A stretch of 64,000 nucleotides of DNA, taken from assembly GCA_902806565.1 (NCBI GenBank), contig CADCXA010000027.1, forward strand, positions 1,984,001-2,048,000. The letters run 5' to 3'. This document shows, piece by piece, positions 25,580 through 38,527 of this stretch (positions within the stretch are counted from its first letter, which is position 1; each line of letters starts with the position of its first letter). This DNA comes from Hypoxylon rubiginosum. Taxonomy: Eukaryota > Ascomycota > Sordariomycetes > Xylariales > Hypoxylaceae. The translations under genes and the position numbers were made by a program. Below the pieces are notes generated by a model. That model was not told the DNA's origin. It saw only the letters and a program-made list of their open reading frames with translations, and did not search any database.

Positions 25580-28023
25580 TTAAAACCGGTTGCCAGCGGC
25601 CCAGATGCTCGCCGCTGCTGAAGACGCCCATTCGCTCTCCTCGTAAGGAGGTGTTGGCCACTTGTGCTGGCCTTCCCTAGCCGAGTTCTTGTGCAAGTCT
25701 AACGGCTTGGGCGCCAAGGCTTCATGGCCATCTCCAAAGAGGACGACATTCCCGCTGGCCGAAGGCGACGGCGTTGGATAGGGATTGGAGAGTCCGAGAT
25801 TGCTAGCTGACTGTCGGAGGTTCTTCCCATCCTTCTCGAGCCGCTTCATTGCCCGGTGAGTGGAGTGAAGCACTTCATCCAATAATTCATCTTCTTCTTC
25901 TAATGCATCACCTTGCACACCATGTGTCGCCTGTGCTCTCCTCGTTCGGCTAGAAACCGGCCCAGGAGTGCGAGCGGCACCGATAAGATTATCAACAGAT
26001 CTGGGCTGCTGATGGGGCAATGAATGGTGTCGTTTCAAGTTGCCGCTTGAAGCAGCCATATGAATAGGCGGTGTCGGAGAACTTAATTCGTTAGGCTGAT
26101 AATGATTATCCCGTAAAGTTCGGTCCAATGATTCGTAGGTATCCGCCTTCACTACCGAGCCGTGCTGGTCAATGATCATCGAAGAGCGATTGCTGGCCCA
26201 AGGACCGCAACCCGCTTGTGCCTCGATGTCCTCATCATAAGTAGGCGAGACCGGTGTCTGATGCCTACCAGAAAACCTCCTTGCTCGCTTCCGTAGGTGG
26301 GAGAAGAAGCTTTCCTTGTGCCCGCTTGGAGGGGATGCCAGTCCGCTGGTGCCATTCAAAGCTCGCTCAGCCTGCTGTCTGTGCAATTCCGCATAATGAT
26401 TCGTACTTGATGCTACAGATAGCTGACGACCGATCTTCTTCGCTGTTTTCTCCTCCATATGAGCTGTGCGCTGGTTGCCATTGGCATAGGAGTCGTTGTA
26501 GGTTGGGCCTCGATTTGAAGCTTGAGCGGTTACGGCATCAGATAAAGGCGAAATGGGTCGAATTGTAGGTAAAATTGGCATAGGTGCCACATTTGATGGC
26601 CCATTAGTCCAGGTGGTTCGTTTACTGGCAGCTGGCCGAGCTTTGGGAGCAGGAGCTTCAGCCACTTCTGTCGAATGAATGGGCGATGGTCGCGGAGCCG
26701 CCACTATATCTTTAACGCTAACCGGTGCGGGCACGTTTTCGGTATTCTCATTCCGGCCGATCAACGATTTTCTAAACCAAGAAGGTTTTGATGAAGTTGG
26801 TGTGCCAGATGCATTGTCTTTGCCGCGTCCAATATCGGACTGCTTGCGACCGAGTATTCTTGATGCTGATGACTTTGGCCTCAATGGGTCGACTGCATCA
26901 GTGAAGTATTCGTGAGCTAAAGCCTGGGTCGATGTCGGTCGGGTCTTCGGGTCCCACATCAAACACCAAGTTACGAACTGGCTGAGAGACGTAGGCCACT
27001 GCGGTGTCTGAAGTATTGTATCCATGGAGTGCGGAGCCATCTTAGGGAAGGAGAAGCCAAGCTTCCCAGCCAACCGGGTCCCTTCCCTCCAGTCTCCTCC
27101 GCCCACTCTAGCACCAGCCTTATTATACCAGTTCCCAGGGCTTCCCATAATCTCGCATACCCTCCAAACTTGGTCGACTTCGTTGCCTCCTGGGAAAAGC
27201 GGCTTTAAAGTCGCAATCTCGACCGCCATAGCACCGACGGCCCAGATATCAACTGGTGCGGAATACTCACCGGCCCGAAGGAGCACTTCGGGTGCTCGAT
27301 ACCATCTCGTCGACACGTATGTAGTATATGGCAATTTGGAATGAGTTTCCCGGGCCAGACCGAAATCGGCGATTTTCACAGTATACGTCGGAGGTGTCGA
27401 AGGAGGTGTCATCAAAGCCGAATATCGCCTAAAGGAGTTAACGGAATCCTGGTGTCCAGATGTCGTTACGAGAATATTCTCAGGTTTGATATCGCGATGG
27501 AAAAAGTGGTGTGCGTGAATGTGTTCGAGACCCTGCATAATCTGAAACAGTATACTCTTGACGCTCCCATTATCCAAACACTTATGATCGCGAGCCTTCA
27601 TAAGCTGATATAAGTTCCCCTCCATGTATTCCATACAGATATGAAGTTTCTTAGTAAACGGGTCGAGGAAGATGTCAAGAGCGGGAACCAGATGGCTATG
27701 CGGCGGCAGCGTCCTAAGGAAGACAACCTCTCGGAGCTCGAGACATGGCGTGAATGACTCAAAGGTCTTCTTCATAGTCTTAATGGCAATCTGACGGGAA
27801 GTTAGTTTGGCGCGTTATTAATACCCATGTTGACATCACATACCACTGTGCCACGACGAGCCACGCTCGCTCCGGCGGTCCTCACTCTTGCCAGAGCTAC
27901 ACTGCCAAAACTTCCATCGCCAATATCCTTCAAAACTTCGAATCGATCTTCGAGGGCAAACCCAGCAGCTCCTTGAGTCGAAGACCCCCTATGGGGTTCG
28001 TGTGTGACCGTCATATTGACCAT
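25580..28023 (-). CDS. Ime2/MAK/RCK-type serine/threonine protein kinase
   Basis: Two exons (27844-28023 and 25580-27790; 53-nt intron) give 796 residues. All kinase landmarks are present: glycine loop GDGSFGSV, ATP lysine IAIK at residue 64 (right after the intron), HRDIKPEN, DFGLA, activation segment LPYTTYVSTRWYRAPE with a T-x-Y-type site (TTY), and VDIWAVGAMAVE. This is the CMGC RCK subfamily, known as Ime2 in yeast, Crk1 in Ustilago and ImeB in Aspergillus. It controls meiosis, sexual development or morphogenesis. A short loop insert (SGHQDSVNSFRRYSALMTPP) separates the catalytic and DFG motifs. The C-terminal 450 residues are Ser/Pro-rich and disordered, as usual for fungal members. The start is the first ATG in frame. 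Upstream lies a 5.7-kb gene-free interval. Confidence 0.93.
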
Positions 28024-31000
28024 TGTGCGGTATATCTCTTCCAAGTGTCGACAGCCAGTCCACTAGCTTCCCCAGATCTATTCCCGCTAACGGTGAGGTA
28101 AGCCTACCTACTCCCGTACAGTCTCTATATCCTTCTCGATAGCTCTATGGAAGAGCTATGCAGATGTGCCGGTGCATTCAGCTTGGTCAAAATATGATCG
28201 AGACAAATGTAGGCTGTTCGATGGTGACCAAGGCTGTTTGGTAGGAGACACTAGACGCCGCTGTCCAACGAAACCCGCGTAGGCGTACCGAAAATCTAAC
28301 TGAAGGAGTGGATGGGGAAAGTGCAAAAAAGAGAAACGATGAAAGGAGATGGGTAGGAAGGGATTGGATTAATAGGATAATAGGTAGGCAGCTTGAATAA
28401 TTAAAAGGGACCAGGGGAGATAGGAACCCAGTTGAATGTCGGGGTGCGGGTTCGGTGGTCCAAGCTGATGGTACTATTAGGGGATTTAGGGAGACCTTCT
28501 GGAAATGCTGCACCCTCCTTGCTAGCGTATTAGGAAGTATCCGTGTTGGACCCAAGGGAGTGACGAATTGACGATTTCGAATATTTGCAGATAGGAGAGG
28601 CTTCAGTAGTTTGATTTATTATTTTCTTTATTTTTTTTTCTTTTGGTCGCAATTTTATCGATGGCCGACTGCTGCGATATTGCCCGTATTATTGCGCAGT
28701 AGACAACAGTAACCGTTACAAGGCCAGAAGTGACAGATTTAGTAGCGTAAGGGTCGAGCGAGGGCAACCAACGATACGATGAGGACTATCTGTAGCAACT
28801 ATTCGTCCAAACTTGTTGTCGCGCATGCGGAATCCTCTCGTTTGCCGAACGTTGAATCGTCGATTAGGAACAAAAAAAAAAAGAGTGAAAAAAAGAGAGG
28901 GAAAAGAGAGAAGAGAGGCGCGGGTCGAATTGAAGGGTCGGATGGGATGGGAATCGAGTGAATGGACGAATTGGTGGATTGGATTGATTGAAGTGATTTC
29001 AGAGGTGTTTGACAGGTCCTTCTTTGCGCTAGGCCGGGGACACTAGGGAAGATACATTCGAATAGGTACCTTCAAATAGGGTACCTTAGGCTATGTACCT
29101 ATGTATATTTGTACCTTGGGGGTCGAGGTTGGAGGGTTGAGGGTTGGAAGGCGACGGGTTATTGAGAAATTAAGAAATTGAGAACCATTAGCATGAATAA
29201 AGTTCCCCGGGGCAGCATAAACGATACCAATTTCGCTAGCCCCCCCATGTGAGCTGTGAGCAGATGTCGGGTCGTTCAGGGAATCAGGGCCAATCTTAGC
29301 AATTTGCGCTTTTAGGGTCTAGGGTAGGGGTACGAAATAGAAAAGGGAAAGGGAAGAAAAACTCTGGTCACAGTTCGAGTGGGTTCCCCTTTTTTTAGTT
29401 TGATTAGCTATGATCTTATTTTCCCTTTTTGATATTACCGTATATAAATTCTCTGTGATGTGATTTCCCACGAGATGCGATGCTTGAAAGATACCCTACT
29501 TGACGCACCAACTTACCACTTACGACTCTCACGACTCAACATCGTGAGAGTGGTCGTTGGGCCTACTGGCCTATTGCATAAAAGGCGCCCTTGAACACGC
29601 GGATACGCCGTTGTACATAGTGCAGTTCTGCTCCACTCTTACTGTACCTAGTGCTATGGATTTCTAAGAATGGTAGTATTAGGCCTAAAATGTCCGGTAA
29701 CATTTCCGCCCCCATCAACTTGTAGGGGGTGTAGGGAATGTCAGGGACGAGATCACAGTAGAATACTATGTAAATTCCTACATAGCAGAATGCAGCACTG
29801 CTACAGGCGGAAAACGGCCTAATGACTTGGGGTTTGAGTGAGAACGGAGACCAGAAAGATGAAAGACACACTATCCCTTCACCTGTCCACCCATCTGCAT
29901 CTGATGTATTCCCCATGTGCAATAAGGCGGGCTCTGCATCATCGTCACCCAATCCATCCCTACCCTGGCTGCCCTGCCTTAGCCTGGCATGCCGTGTATC
30001 AATAATAGGAAAATCTGGAATATCTACTATGTACATAGGTGAATACCTACATCTCACTCTTCGTTACTTGTCTACCTGTCATCTTTAGGATGCGAGGATG
30101 AACATGCAATAAGCTTGCAACAATTGCTGAGATGAGAATAAACAGCCAGTCGAGGACCTCCCCTATCAAGCTGACTGACACAAAATACATAGTACCTACA
30201 CTAGTACACAGGGGGAAACAAGGGCCCGACCAAGTTGGGTAATAAAAAGGACGCGTGGGTTAGGATATCACCCTGTTCTGGTCAATGCCAACTCAGAGCT
30301 TCCATTTTTGCCAGTTCGACCGCAGTAGTAAACAACATGGGTTGGTTCCATTATCGCGTACCCATGACACACCTCTATTTTGGCGAATAACGGTTTGACG
30401 GGTCGACGGGGCTCGATCCAGAGATACTGTGGTTGGATGAAGCACGGTGTGAAACCGGCAAGTATTTACGGTCTTCCGCCAATATGAACGTCAGCGCTCA
30501 TCCTAAGGGAAGCTGAGAGAGGAGAGGGTGTATTGTTTCGTCATATCTTTCAGATTACTTCATACGCAACATGACCCGCTTCAGCTTAAACATGCTGCGC
30601 CGTATCAGGCTCACGGATTTTTATTTTCTTTCTTTTCTTTCGGGAGTGAGACAGTATTCCTTCTGTTAAAGCAAAGCAAGCGGCAGGTTGTAAGACGCCC
30701 ACTAGCTTACCGATGAGAGATCGTACCAATGATCAGGTGGTCTTACATACCTAACCAGCCAGCCTCGACTCATACGACAGCTTCGCAAAGGCTTTTTAGG
30801 TAATCAAGATCGTACCTGCGTAGCCGCGGGTCCCTGGAAAAGGGGTCGGGAGTTGCGTGACGGCTGGACGGGTACGATACATGGGAAAATGCCCACTCCC
30901 ACTGTTGGGCCAAGTCCTGTCAACCTCCATGCGGAGAAGACCCGAATCACCAAAATAGAGAGGCTGGCTGATTAAGCGTCGCGTCTCGATCATTTCGAGA

Positions 31001-33739
31001 ATGAATTGGTCACACCGTCTTTGGAGTCTAAACCCGCCATGCGTATAACGATACCGGCCATGCGCAAGGCAGCTTGATTTCACCTGAATACATGTACGTA
31101 TATGCCCTATCAGGTTGTAAGGTACATACCGCCAGAAAGGAACTGGAGGTCGAGAATGCTGATTCCGACCATTCTGTCCCGATTCTGGTCAAGAGTGATG
31201 CATGATGCGCAGGGACCACTGCCCGTTTAGAAATGCCAATGGCATCGTCTCTACCGCTAGACGACGTGGCGCATATTGGATGAAAACAGCCCAACCCGAC
31301 CTAAGCCCTTACAGGCACATCCGGTGCAAGGGAGGCAGACCGCAGGTGAGGCAGGACGACGCTTGTTGGAAACGCCATCCCCATTGTGGAGTCCGTCAAG
31401 AAGTACAGACGAAAATCCCACTCGTACGGAAGACTATTTTTTTTTTGACTGGGCACACATTTTAAGTAAAGGCTGGCAGCTGGGTATCTACACACACGCT
31501 ATTAGCCAAAAGGTATCGGAATCTTTTTGTCGATCAACCAGAATAATACTTTGCATGGCGAGCGCTCCTTGACAAAACTTTGGCGATACTATTATTTTCT
31601 GGTTTAATCTGGTAAACTCATGCCATATCAGCATATGTAAAGGTAAATGTAAAGGTAAAACTTGCATAAACGAGACCATACCATTTTAGGCGAAGCCCCT
31701 GAGAAATGTGATGATCAGGTACTAGCTACCTTATAGGCCCATATATTATGCACATAATTCTATGCGCACGTGTGTACCTGTATACCCGTAAGAGAAAAAA
31801 TGAATTTGCCGCTTCCCCGTTTAATGGTTAATGGGGAGGCTGGAACGCCATGAACCATGAACGCGTAGACTTGCTTTTTACACGCGTGGTGGCAGTCAGT
31901 GGCAGAGTGGTGGGCAGTGGGCAGTGGGCAGTTTTGACGATCTAGAGCTATGCAACATGCAATGTTGCTTTTGCCGTATCGTTACCGTGGGATCACTGTT
32001 GCTTTCGCTGCTCTCCCACCCCAGCAGCCCAGACAGCCGATTATATAGCTATGTCCGATGAGAGAGAACGACTGATATTGCTTCTTGTGTCTTGTTGAGC
32101 AGCGGCACGTCCCGATCATAACAATACCTAGCCCACACAGACTATACTGGATGGCGAGAAGCGATCGTGGTAGGGACCCGCTCCCCCCATATAATAGTAC
32201 ATACACAGATTTCAATGATCCTTGAGAACTCCTCACGAACAAGACCCCTATTCACCTTCGTCGCACGAGCTCAGGGACGATCGGAGTGTGCATTGGTGAG
32301 AAGGTGGAGAATGCAATGCCGATAGTAAATGCTTGTTTAATGAGTTATGTGCAAGTATTTCAAGCGTCGGCGATGCAGCTCGAAATTCGAAACACATTCT
32401 TGAAATGCATTAACAAACCCCCCTCTACCTCTCGGCCCCAGACTCCAAGGACAGGTTCGCAGATTGGCAGGTTTCGACGTTGTCTTCTAGAAGCACAAGT
32501 GCATTATCGCTCCAGGGGTTTCAGGCTCGATCATGGAGCCTGTGTTTTACCATCCTTGACGGCCGATCCGTTAACTCTAGGGTACTTGCATCTTATAGGG
32601 ACGATCCTTACGGCAGTGGCTTGCTGCTTGCTTTTTTCCCCCTTTGATTGATCTTCCGTGAGGTAACTCGAACGGTTCAAGAAACTTGTTTTGCTTTTAC
32701 CGTTCTCGACCACGTACATCATAGATCTCGTAAGCACGAGACTCATTCAACCACCGGAACTCTAAATATTTGTCCATCTGCCAACTAAATAAAAGTTCTG
32801 TGTGTCCAAAGGAAATGACACGGCGCGGCGCGGCGCGGTTGAGCTTTGCGTAGACCAAACAGCCCGTTTATGGGAGACGGGCCGCTCCCGAGTAATAATG
32901 CAGGTAACTCGATTTAGGAGGTAGATAAGGTAAGGTACATATGTTGGCCTAACACCACCCTAGACGACGTCGTCGCCAGATAGCAGATAGGAAGGCCTTT
33001 GTTTATTTTGATATGTATAATATTCCTTCGCGTGTGCAATGTTAGGCCCATGTTAAAAACGCATCCCCTTAACTACTCTATTCAGGATACTTATCCATTG
33101 TTAAGAGGGTTTGAGACCCCAATGTCGTCGCTGTTGATGTCATGGACCCTGCTGCGATTCATGGCTAGCCTAACGACGCCGCAACGTCCGCATCGCGCTC
33201 TGAGCTAACTCCATACTTGACGATACCAATGGATACTATCCGCTTAATTTATGGTAATTGACTCTCTAGTTTATCTAGATCCTAATAGATGACGAGACTA
33301 CCAGCTCCTGATATGCACCAGAAGAAACCGATCATGGCTAACTCGCAGACCTACTGGGCTTATTTATCAAGCAACCAACTCACGAATCAGTAGTGTCGAT
33401 ATGCTGTGTCCTACCGTGTAGATATATGCGACCATGAACGAGCATCCGCACCATGCGGACGGATCTCCGGTAGAGGCACTCGAAGCTTCTGACGAGTCAT
33501 CAGGTATTGTTAACGTATATTCGGCATGACCAGTGTGCAAACTGCCTAGGTAGTCATGATCATATATAGCAGTGTACAGTCAACTATTCCCAGCGTCTTC
33601 AATGTTAAGCCAAATCAACTCACGTGCTCAAAGTCATCGAGGGCACTCACGACCAGGTATCCAACTTACTGACTTCATCTTTGAACGTAGTTCTAGCTAC
33701 TTGCCATAACCCCTAACCCCTAACCCTTATTCGCCTAAG
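28024..33739. promoter_or_regulatory. 5.7-kb gene-free divergent interval (kinase and aquaporin promoters)
   Basis: This lies between the start codons of the kinase (-) and the aquaporin (+). I checked the open frames within it (the longest is 164 codons at 29563-30057) and none shows a domain, coding-like composition or splice partner. It therefore holds two promoters and leaders, and possibly non-coding RNA. A polypurine stretch lies near 28868-28920 and CA/TG-poor AT tracts near 29380-29460. A telomere-like repeat sits at its right end (33707-33729). Confidence 0.5.
33707..33729. repeat. Telomere-like CCCCTAA repeat just upstream of the aquaporin gene
   Basis: TAACCCCTAACCCCTAACCC followed by TTA ends 10 bases before the aquaporin ATG. 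It contains AACCCTT/AACCCCTA-type words resembling teloboxes. It could be a promoter element or chance leader sequence. Confidence 0.6.
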
Positions 33740-34829
33740 ATGGAGCACACGGAGATCAAGACGCAGATCCGGAAGCCCTGGCAGCATGCGAAGAAGGATT
33801 CCCACCTGACTAACTCCAACTGGCTGAAACTTCTGGACGTCCTGCCGCTGGCGGCTAAGAACCACCTCATCGCCGTCATGGGCGAGTTCGCGGGCACGTT
33901 CCTGTTCCTGTTCTTCGCCTTCGGCGGCACCAACGCCGTCAACGTGAACGCGGGGGAGGGCCCCGCCGACCCGGCCAAGCTGCTCTACATCTCCCTGTGC
34001 TTCGGCATGAGCCTCGCCGTCAACGCCTGGGTCTTCTTCCGCATCAGCGGCGGCCTGTTCAACCCGGCCGTGACGCTGGGCATGATGATCGTCGGCGCCG
34101 TGGATTACATCCGGGGCCCGATGATCATCGTGAGCCAGATGCTGGGCGGCATTACGGCGGCCGCCGCGATCTCGGGCCTGACGCCTGGCCCCTTGAGCGT
34201 GACCACGAGCTTGGGCGGCGGTACATCGGTCGTCAGAGGAATATTCATAGAAATGTTCCTCACAGCCCAATTGGTGTTTGCTATTTTTATGCTGGCCGCC
34301 GAGAAGCATCGTGGCACGTTTATCGCGCCTATCGGGATTGGACTGTCGCTCTTTATTGCCGAGTTGGTGTAAGTTTTCTCGCTTTGCTCGGAGTATTCCG
34401 TTATCTCCTCCATACCCTCTCATAGTCTGCCGAGAAACCCGATGCTAACGCATTTGCTTATACAGGGGAGTCTTCTACACAGGGGGAAGTCTGAACCCGG
34501 CGCGCTCTTTCGGCCCCGCCGTCGTCATCAGGGAATTCCACAGCTATCATTGGATATACTGGGTTGGTCCTATCCTGGGCTCGCTACTCGCGTCCGCATT
34601 TTATGTCTTCATCAAGGCCCTCGAGTACGAGACCGTAAACCCGCAGCAAGACAGCACACAGGAAGCACCCGAGGTGTCTGAGCTGTCCGAGCTGCCGAAG
34701 ACGCCTTCGAACCACCCTGATTCGAATCACTACGAAGATAATGGAGGTTTATGGGATGAAAGAGTAGAGACTGCAGACCTGGCCAGGGTGTACAAGGGCG
34801 GGCCGCAGTTGGAGGCGGGTCAGCGTTAG
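33740..34829 (+). CDS. Aquaporin (MIP family water channel)
   Basis: Two exons, 33740-34368 and 34466-34829 (97-nt intron), give 330 residues. Both pore motifs are intact: NPA at 108-110 in [11 protein letters not shown], and NPA at 220-222 in [14 protein letters not shown]. The residue after the second NPA-Arg is Ser, not the Asp typical of glycerol facilitators, so this looks like an orthodox aquaporin. Six membrane segments can be picked out, for example [20 protein letters not shown] and [20 protein letters not shown]. Cytosolic tails are hydrophilic; the C-terminus is Glu/Ser/Pro-rich. GC content of the first exon is clearly higher than the flanks, and this produces a long but false antisense open frame. 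Role: water movement across plasma or internal membranes. Confidence 0.93.
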
Positions 34830-35091
34830 TTTGTTACTGTTTAGTCGAAGTTGCAAATAGAATTCCGAATGGAAATCTTCATCTTCCCAACTACTTAGGT
34901 AGTTGAGTAATGCCGAAGAACAAAACAACTGGCGTTATCGTTACCAGGGATAGGTTACTAAAGACAGAGTAGACATATAGCTTACCTTTTATTTGAGAGG
35001 CTTATTAGGCGTTGACTAGATGAAAAGAAAGAAAAAATATATGGCAAACCACTGTAAATAAAGATGTTAACATGAAGATTGACAAAAACTC

Positions 35092-35163
35092 AGGAACGAA
35101 TGAGGATCGAACTCATGACCTTTGGATCTGCAATCCACTGCTCTACCACTGAGCTACCGTTCC
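35092..35163 (-). tRNA. tRNA-Cys (anticodon GCA)
   Basis: The reverse strand folds as a complete intron-less tRNA. The acceptor stem is GGAACGG with TCGTTCC (one G-U pair). The D arm is GCTC/GAGC around an AGTGGTA loop. The anticodon loop TTGCAGA has GCA at 34-36. The T arm is ATGAG/CTCAT with loop TTCGATC. The base after the acceptor stem is T, giving U73, the discriminator identity base of tRNA-Cys. The outermost pair of the anticodon stem is mismatched (G-A). Internal A- and B-box promoter sequences are implied by the intact D and T arms. Confidence 0.93.
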
Positions 35164-37211
35164 GGATGTTTAAATTCGGCCGATCTATCACTATATAAGC
35201 CACGCTTACTCTCCACATTCGCTCCGGCAAATCAGATGCCGAGGCGGTCCAGCCTCGCTTAGACAAGATTTTGCTAACGCGCTTTGTTTGCAACACAGGC
35301 GCGCAGCCTAACCGGAGAGTATTTGAGCAGATGTCGCAAAGAAATGGCCTCGTGAGAGGAACACGGTGCAATATGACACCCGTGAAACTACAGGATATTT
35401 TCGAGGGATTTATCATCTTACGGCAGGATTATACGGCTCGCGGTATCCATTCCACCCTCGACGCTTGCCATATGGCAGCCAACAGACATGGGACAAGGGA
35501 CGGCTGACAGGATCTTCACTTGCCTGTAGCGACACGGCTAGTAGAGATGCACGATGAAGCATTTCTATCAAGAAATTTATAAACCCGGTCCTTATTAGAG
35601 GCCTCGTCCTGGTACCTGTACAAGCGCTAGCAAACTTGGAATGATCTAAGAGCAAAGCTCCTGGTTACAGACATTCCATTGCCTTGTGAATGTCAAGGGT
35701 TCCAGGAAGAGTTCGGTAGAGTTATCCACGGGTCAGAACTCGGAAGAGGTTTCTTGCTATTTTTATTCGCACGATTCGAGTCGATGGGTACCCTCTATTG
35801 AAATTGACCCCGGGGAAGCTTAACAAGGGCTGCAAACTGGCAGCGAAGCACTTGAGTCTAATCGTCCCTGGTGAGGAAGTATTAGGAGGTAGATGGGCAG
35901 CGTCAGATTGGCGATATGATAGTTTCAAGGTGGGCTTCACTCCTTAGAGAGCTTACAGCCGAAAGAGAAAAGGAGATGGTATTATTTCAATGTCTTTGAA
36001 TTGAAGGTATGTGCGATTCAGTCGCCTAGATACATGTATCTTACTAAACGTGTATATAGTTACACGTATTTACCTTGTGTAAAACGTAATGATATTGAAG
36101 GTAGTTGCCTACCCAACTGCCTCTTACCATATAACATGGCAACCCTGTTATTACCCATTGAATACCACAGCAACACAAACACGTACCTTCTCATCTTCAT
36201 TTAACCTTGAAGATATCTGGGCAATCAGGGGAAAGTGCCTACATCCCGGTACCTAGTAGGCAGGGCCGTTCTTCCTCTTGATAATGCACTGGGTCTCCTC
36301 ACCTTGTCCAATTACATATATAAAATCTACACTTTACACCTTCATCCTCACATCTTCTCGATTCTAGGAATCTTACCACTCGGTATCGAGCTGACCTTCT
36401 CCAGGGCAAAGCATCACCAACATCGCAAACCACACTTTGGTTGACTGAACCACCACTTGATACTAGGTATCGTTTCCTAGAGGTGCCGAGCCGCAGCACT
36501 CAGGCATAACTCAGGCATAACTTCGCGCTGTCAAAGAAACAAGACGGCGTAATAAGTCTACTGCTGGGTAGACATCGCAAACTTGTAAGTTCATTGCGCA
36601 TAGTACTACTATCCATGCATTACGCCTCCTCTTCCTCTTCTTCCTCTTACCTTCTCCTATTTTGCGACGGGCCTCTTTGGCACGAGATTCGTTCCCATAT
36701 CCCAAAACCTACAGGCTTTTTATTTTCAAACCACTTCACTACCAACCGCGCTCCCCTTGCTCACTCGATATTTCCAAAACCTGACTACACATTTCTTGCG
36801 AGAAATTTTTTAATCATACCTAGATACCTATCTAAGAAGGTACTGGAGCAAACTTTACACAGATTTTCATCACTTTCCAAAACCACTCCCATTTGATTCC
36901 TTCTCGCACAAAACCAACTCTATAACGTCGCCTAACGTATTACCAAGCAGAGTCGAGCATTTAATTCTCGTATCCTAAAAAGTCCGAGGTAGGTTATCAT
37001 ACACGCAAGGGATCTGTTCCCTCAATATTGGTTTCTCGATATGGGAGGCACTCAGGCGCCCTCCCATTTCTTCCTACCATTCATCATTCTATCACGCCCG
37101 CGTTCATTCGTGGTAGTTAATTCGACTTTTGTTATTATTATTTACCAGGACTCTCGCTAACAACGAGTTATTGCCAGGTGTTTGTCCCTATCTACGAGAT
37201 CCCCAAACAGG
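35164..37211. other. 2-kb spacer
   Basis: No gene is supported. The right half, pyrimidine-rich near 36620-36900, is the upstream region and leader of the Stc1-domain gene. Confidence 0.5.
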
Positions 37212-38527
37212 ATGGCTTCCGGCCAGCGGTAAGTGTTCTGTATATCTTCGTGTTTTCTCGTCCACACGCTGACAAAGGTACAATAGTAACCGTGTTAATG
37301 CCCTCCCCACGGCGTAAGTATTAGGCATATTTCGATTGCCATTCCCCTGCTAAAATCAAATAGCTTCAAGTGTGCCATTGATGGCCAGTGGCACGAACCC
37401 AATAATTTCTCCCAGAAGCAGCTGGCCAAATGGTTCCAGAAGAAGAAGGCCATAAACGACGGTGTCACCCCCGAAAACGTTGGATTGGTATGCAAACGAC
37501 ACAGCGGGCAGCCGGATATTCAGGAGATAAAGTGCCATGGTCCATGCTCCGCGTGGAAATTTAAGGAGCACTTTAGCAAGAACCAGCGAAAGGATCCCGA
37601 GCCGGTAAGTTGCATTACTAACCAGCCCTTTGCTCCCGTTAACTAATCAACTTAGTGGTGCATTGTGTGCACCTCTTGGACTTTCCAGTTCGGTGGTACT
37701 GAGGTCCCGTTGCCTCCTCCCAGCTCTAAGCTGTCTACCGATGAGATTATCGCACAGACAACGGTGGTCCATGACCGACTACCCAGCATGCCTGTCGGAG
37801 ATCCTGAGCGTGGATCCGGCCCGGGGTATGGAGCACGTATTAACGGTGGTGGTAAGAGTGACATCATTCTTGAAACTGCCAAGTCGATGATGAGAGGAGT
37901 CTCCAGCTATGGTGATGGAACAGCGGACAACAAATCCACGAACCGGGGCGATAAAGATAATAAAGTACGATGACCCTCTTGACATATTATGAAGTATCGG
38001 CTCTAACAGGTTTAGGGTGTTATTAATCGCCTGCCTGCTCCCAGCCACGCCGAGAAAGCCCGCGTAGAGGCCCAGACTACCTTTGTGCAACAGTCAGCTA
38101 CTCGTACAACCTTTACCGGCCAGTCCGACTCCGCAAGAGCGACTAGTTCCATTGCTCCGTCCGGACAGCCAACGCAGACCAGTCTGTATAACGACGGTTC
38201 TTTAGGACCCCATAGCAAGAAGAGTGTCGTCACAAGAGGCCAGAGCTCGGCTGTCACTGTAACCAAAGATCAGGCGACTGATCTGGCAGCTCCTCAGGAG
38301 ATCTCCGGGGACACTCCCAGGGAGGCTATCAGGTCAACTTCCTTTGCGCAAGCAACCAGACGCTGGCCAAAGGGGGTAAGTTTTTAGAATATGCCGTCTA
38401 TAAAAGACAAGACTAAGAGTTTATACAGGACAATCGTAAAGTATTCTACGTTCCTCCGGTCTACGCAGGCCGCCCCGAAGACTATAATAATACCGACGAC
38501 CCGGAATGGAGCGACGACGACTTTTAG
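37212..38527 (+). CDS. Stc1-domain protein
   Basis: Six exons, 37212-37228, 37287-37313, 37364-37604, 37656-37964, 38016-38375 and 38429-38527, give 350 residues in frame. The first two exons encode only 15 residues, so the start is less certain than the rest. Residues 16 to about 105 match the Stc1 domain: FKCAIDGQWHEPNNFSQKQL, VCKRHSG, IKCHGPCSAWKFKEHFSKNQ and WCIVCTSW, with the Cys/His pairs expected to bind zinc. In fission yeast Stc1 bridges the RNAi complex RITS to the H3K9 methyltransferase complex CLRC. A heterochromatin role here is inference from that family. The rest is Ser/Thr-rich and disordered, ending in an acidic DPEWSDDDF tail. Another co-directional gene starts about 1 kb downstream. 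Confidence 0.85.

Noticed and set aside
28187..28555. 122-codon minus open frame upstream of the Ime2-type kinase
   Set aside because: Probably leader or promoter DNA; composition is Ser/Leu/Phe-rich from pyrimidine tracts and nothing joins it to the kinase.
29563..30057. 164-codon minus open frame in the 5.7-kb spacer
   Set aside because: No domain, no splice partner, ordinary spacer composition, and overlapped by another meaningless frame on the other strand.
33713..34423. 236-codon open frame antisense to the aquaporin gene
   Set aside because: It lies over the GC-rich aquaporin exon, whose sense strand has both NPA motifs. The antisense product is low-complexity Ala/Arg/Gly/His with no domain.
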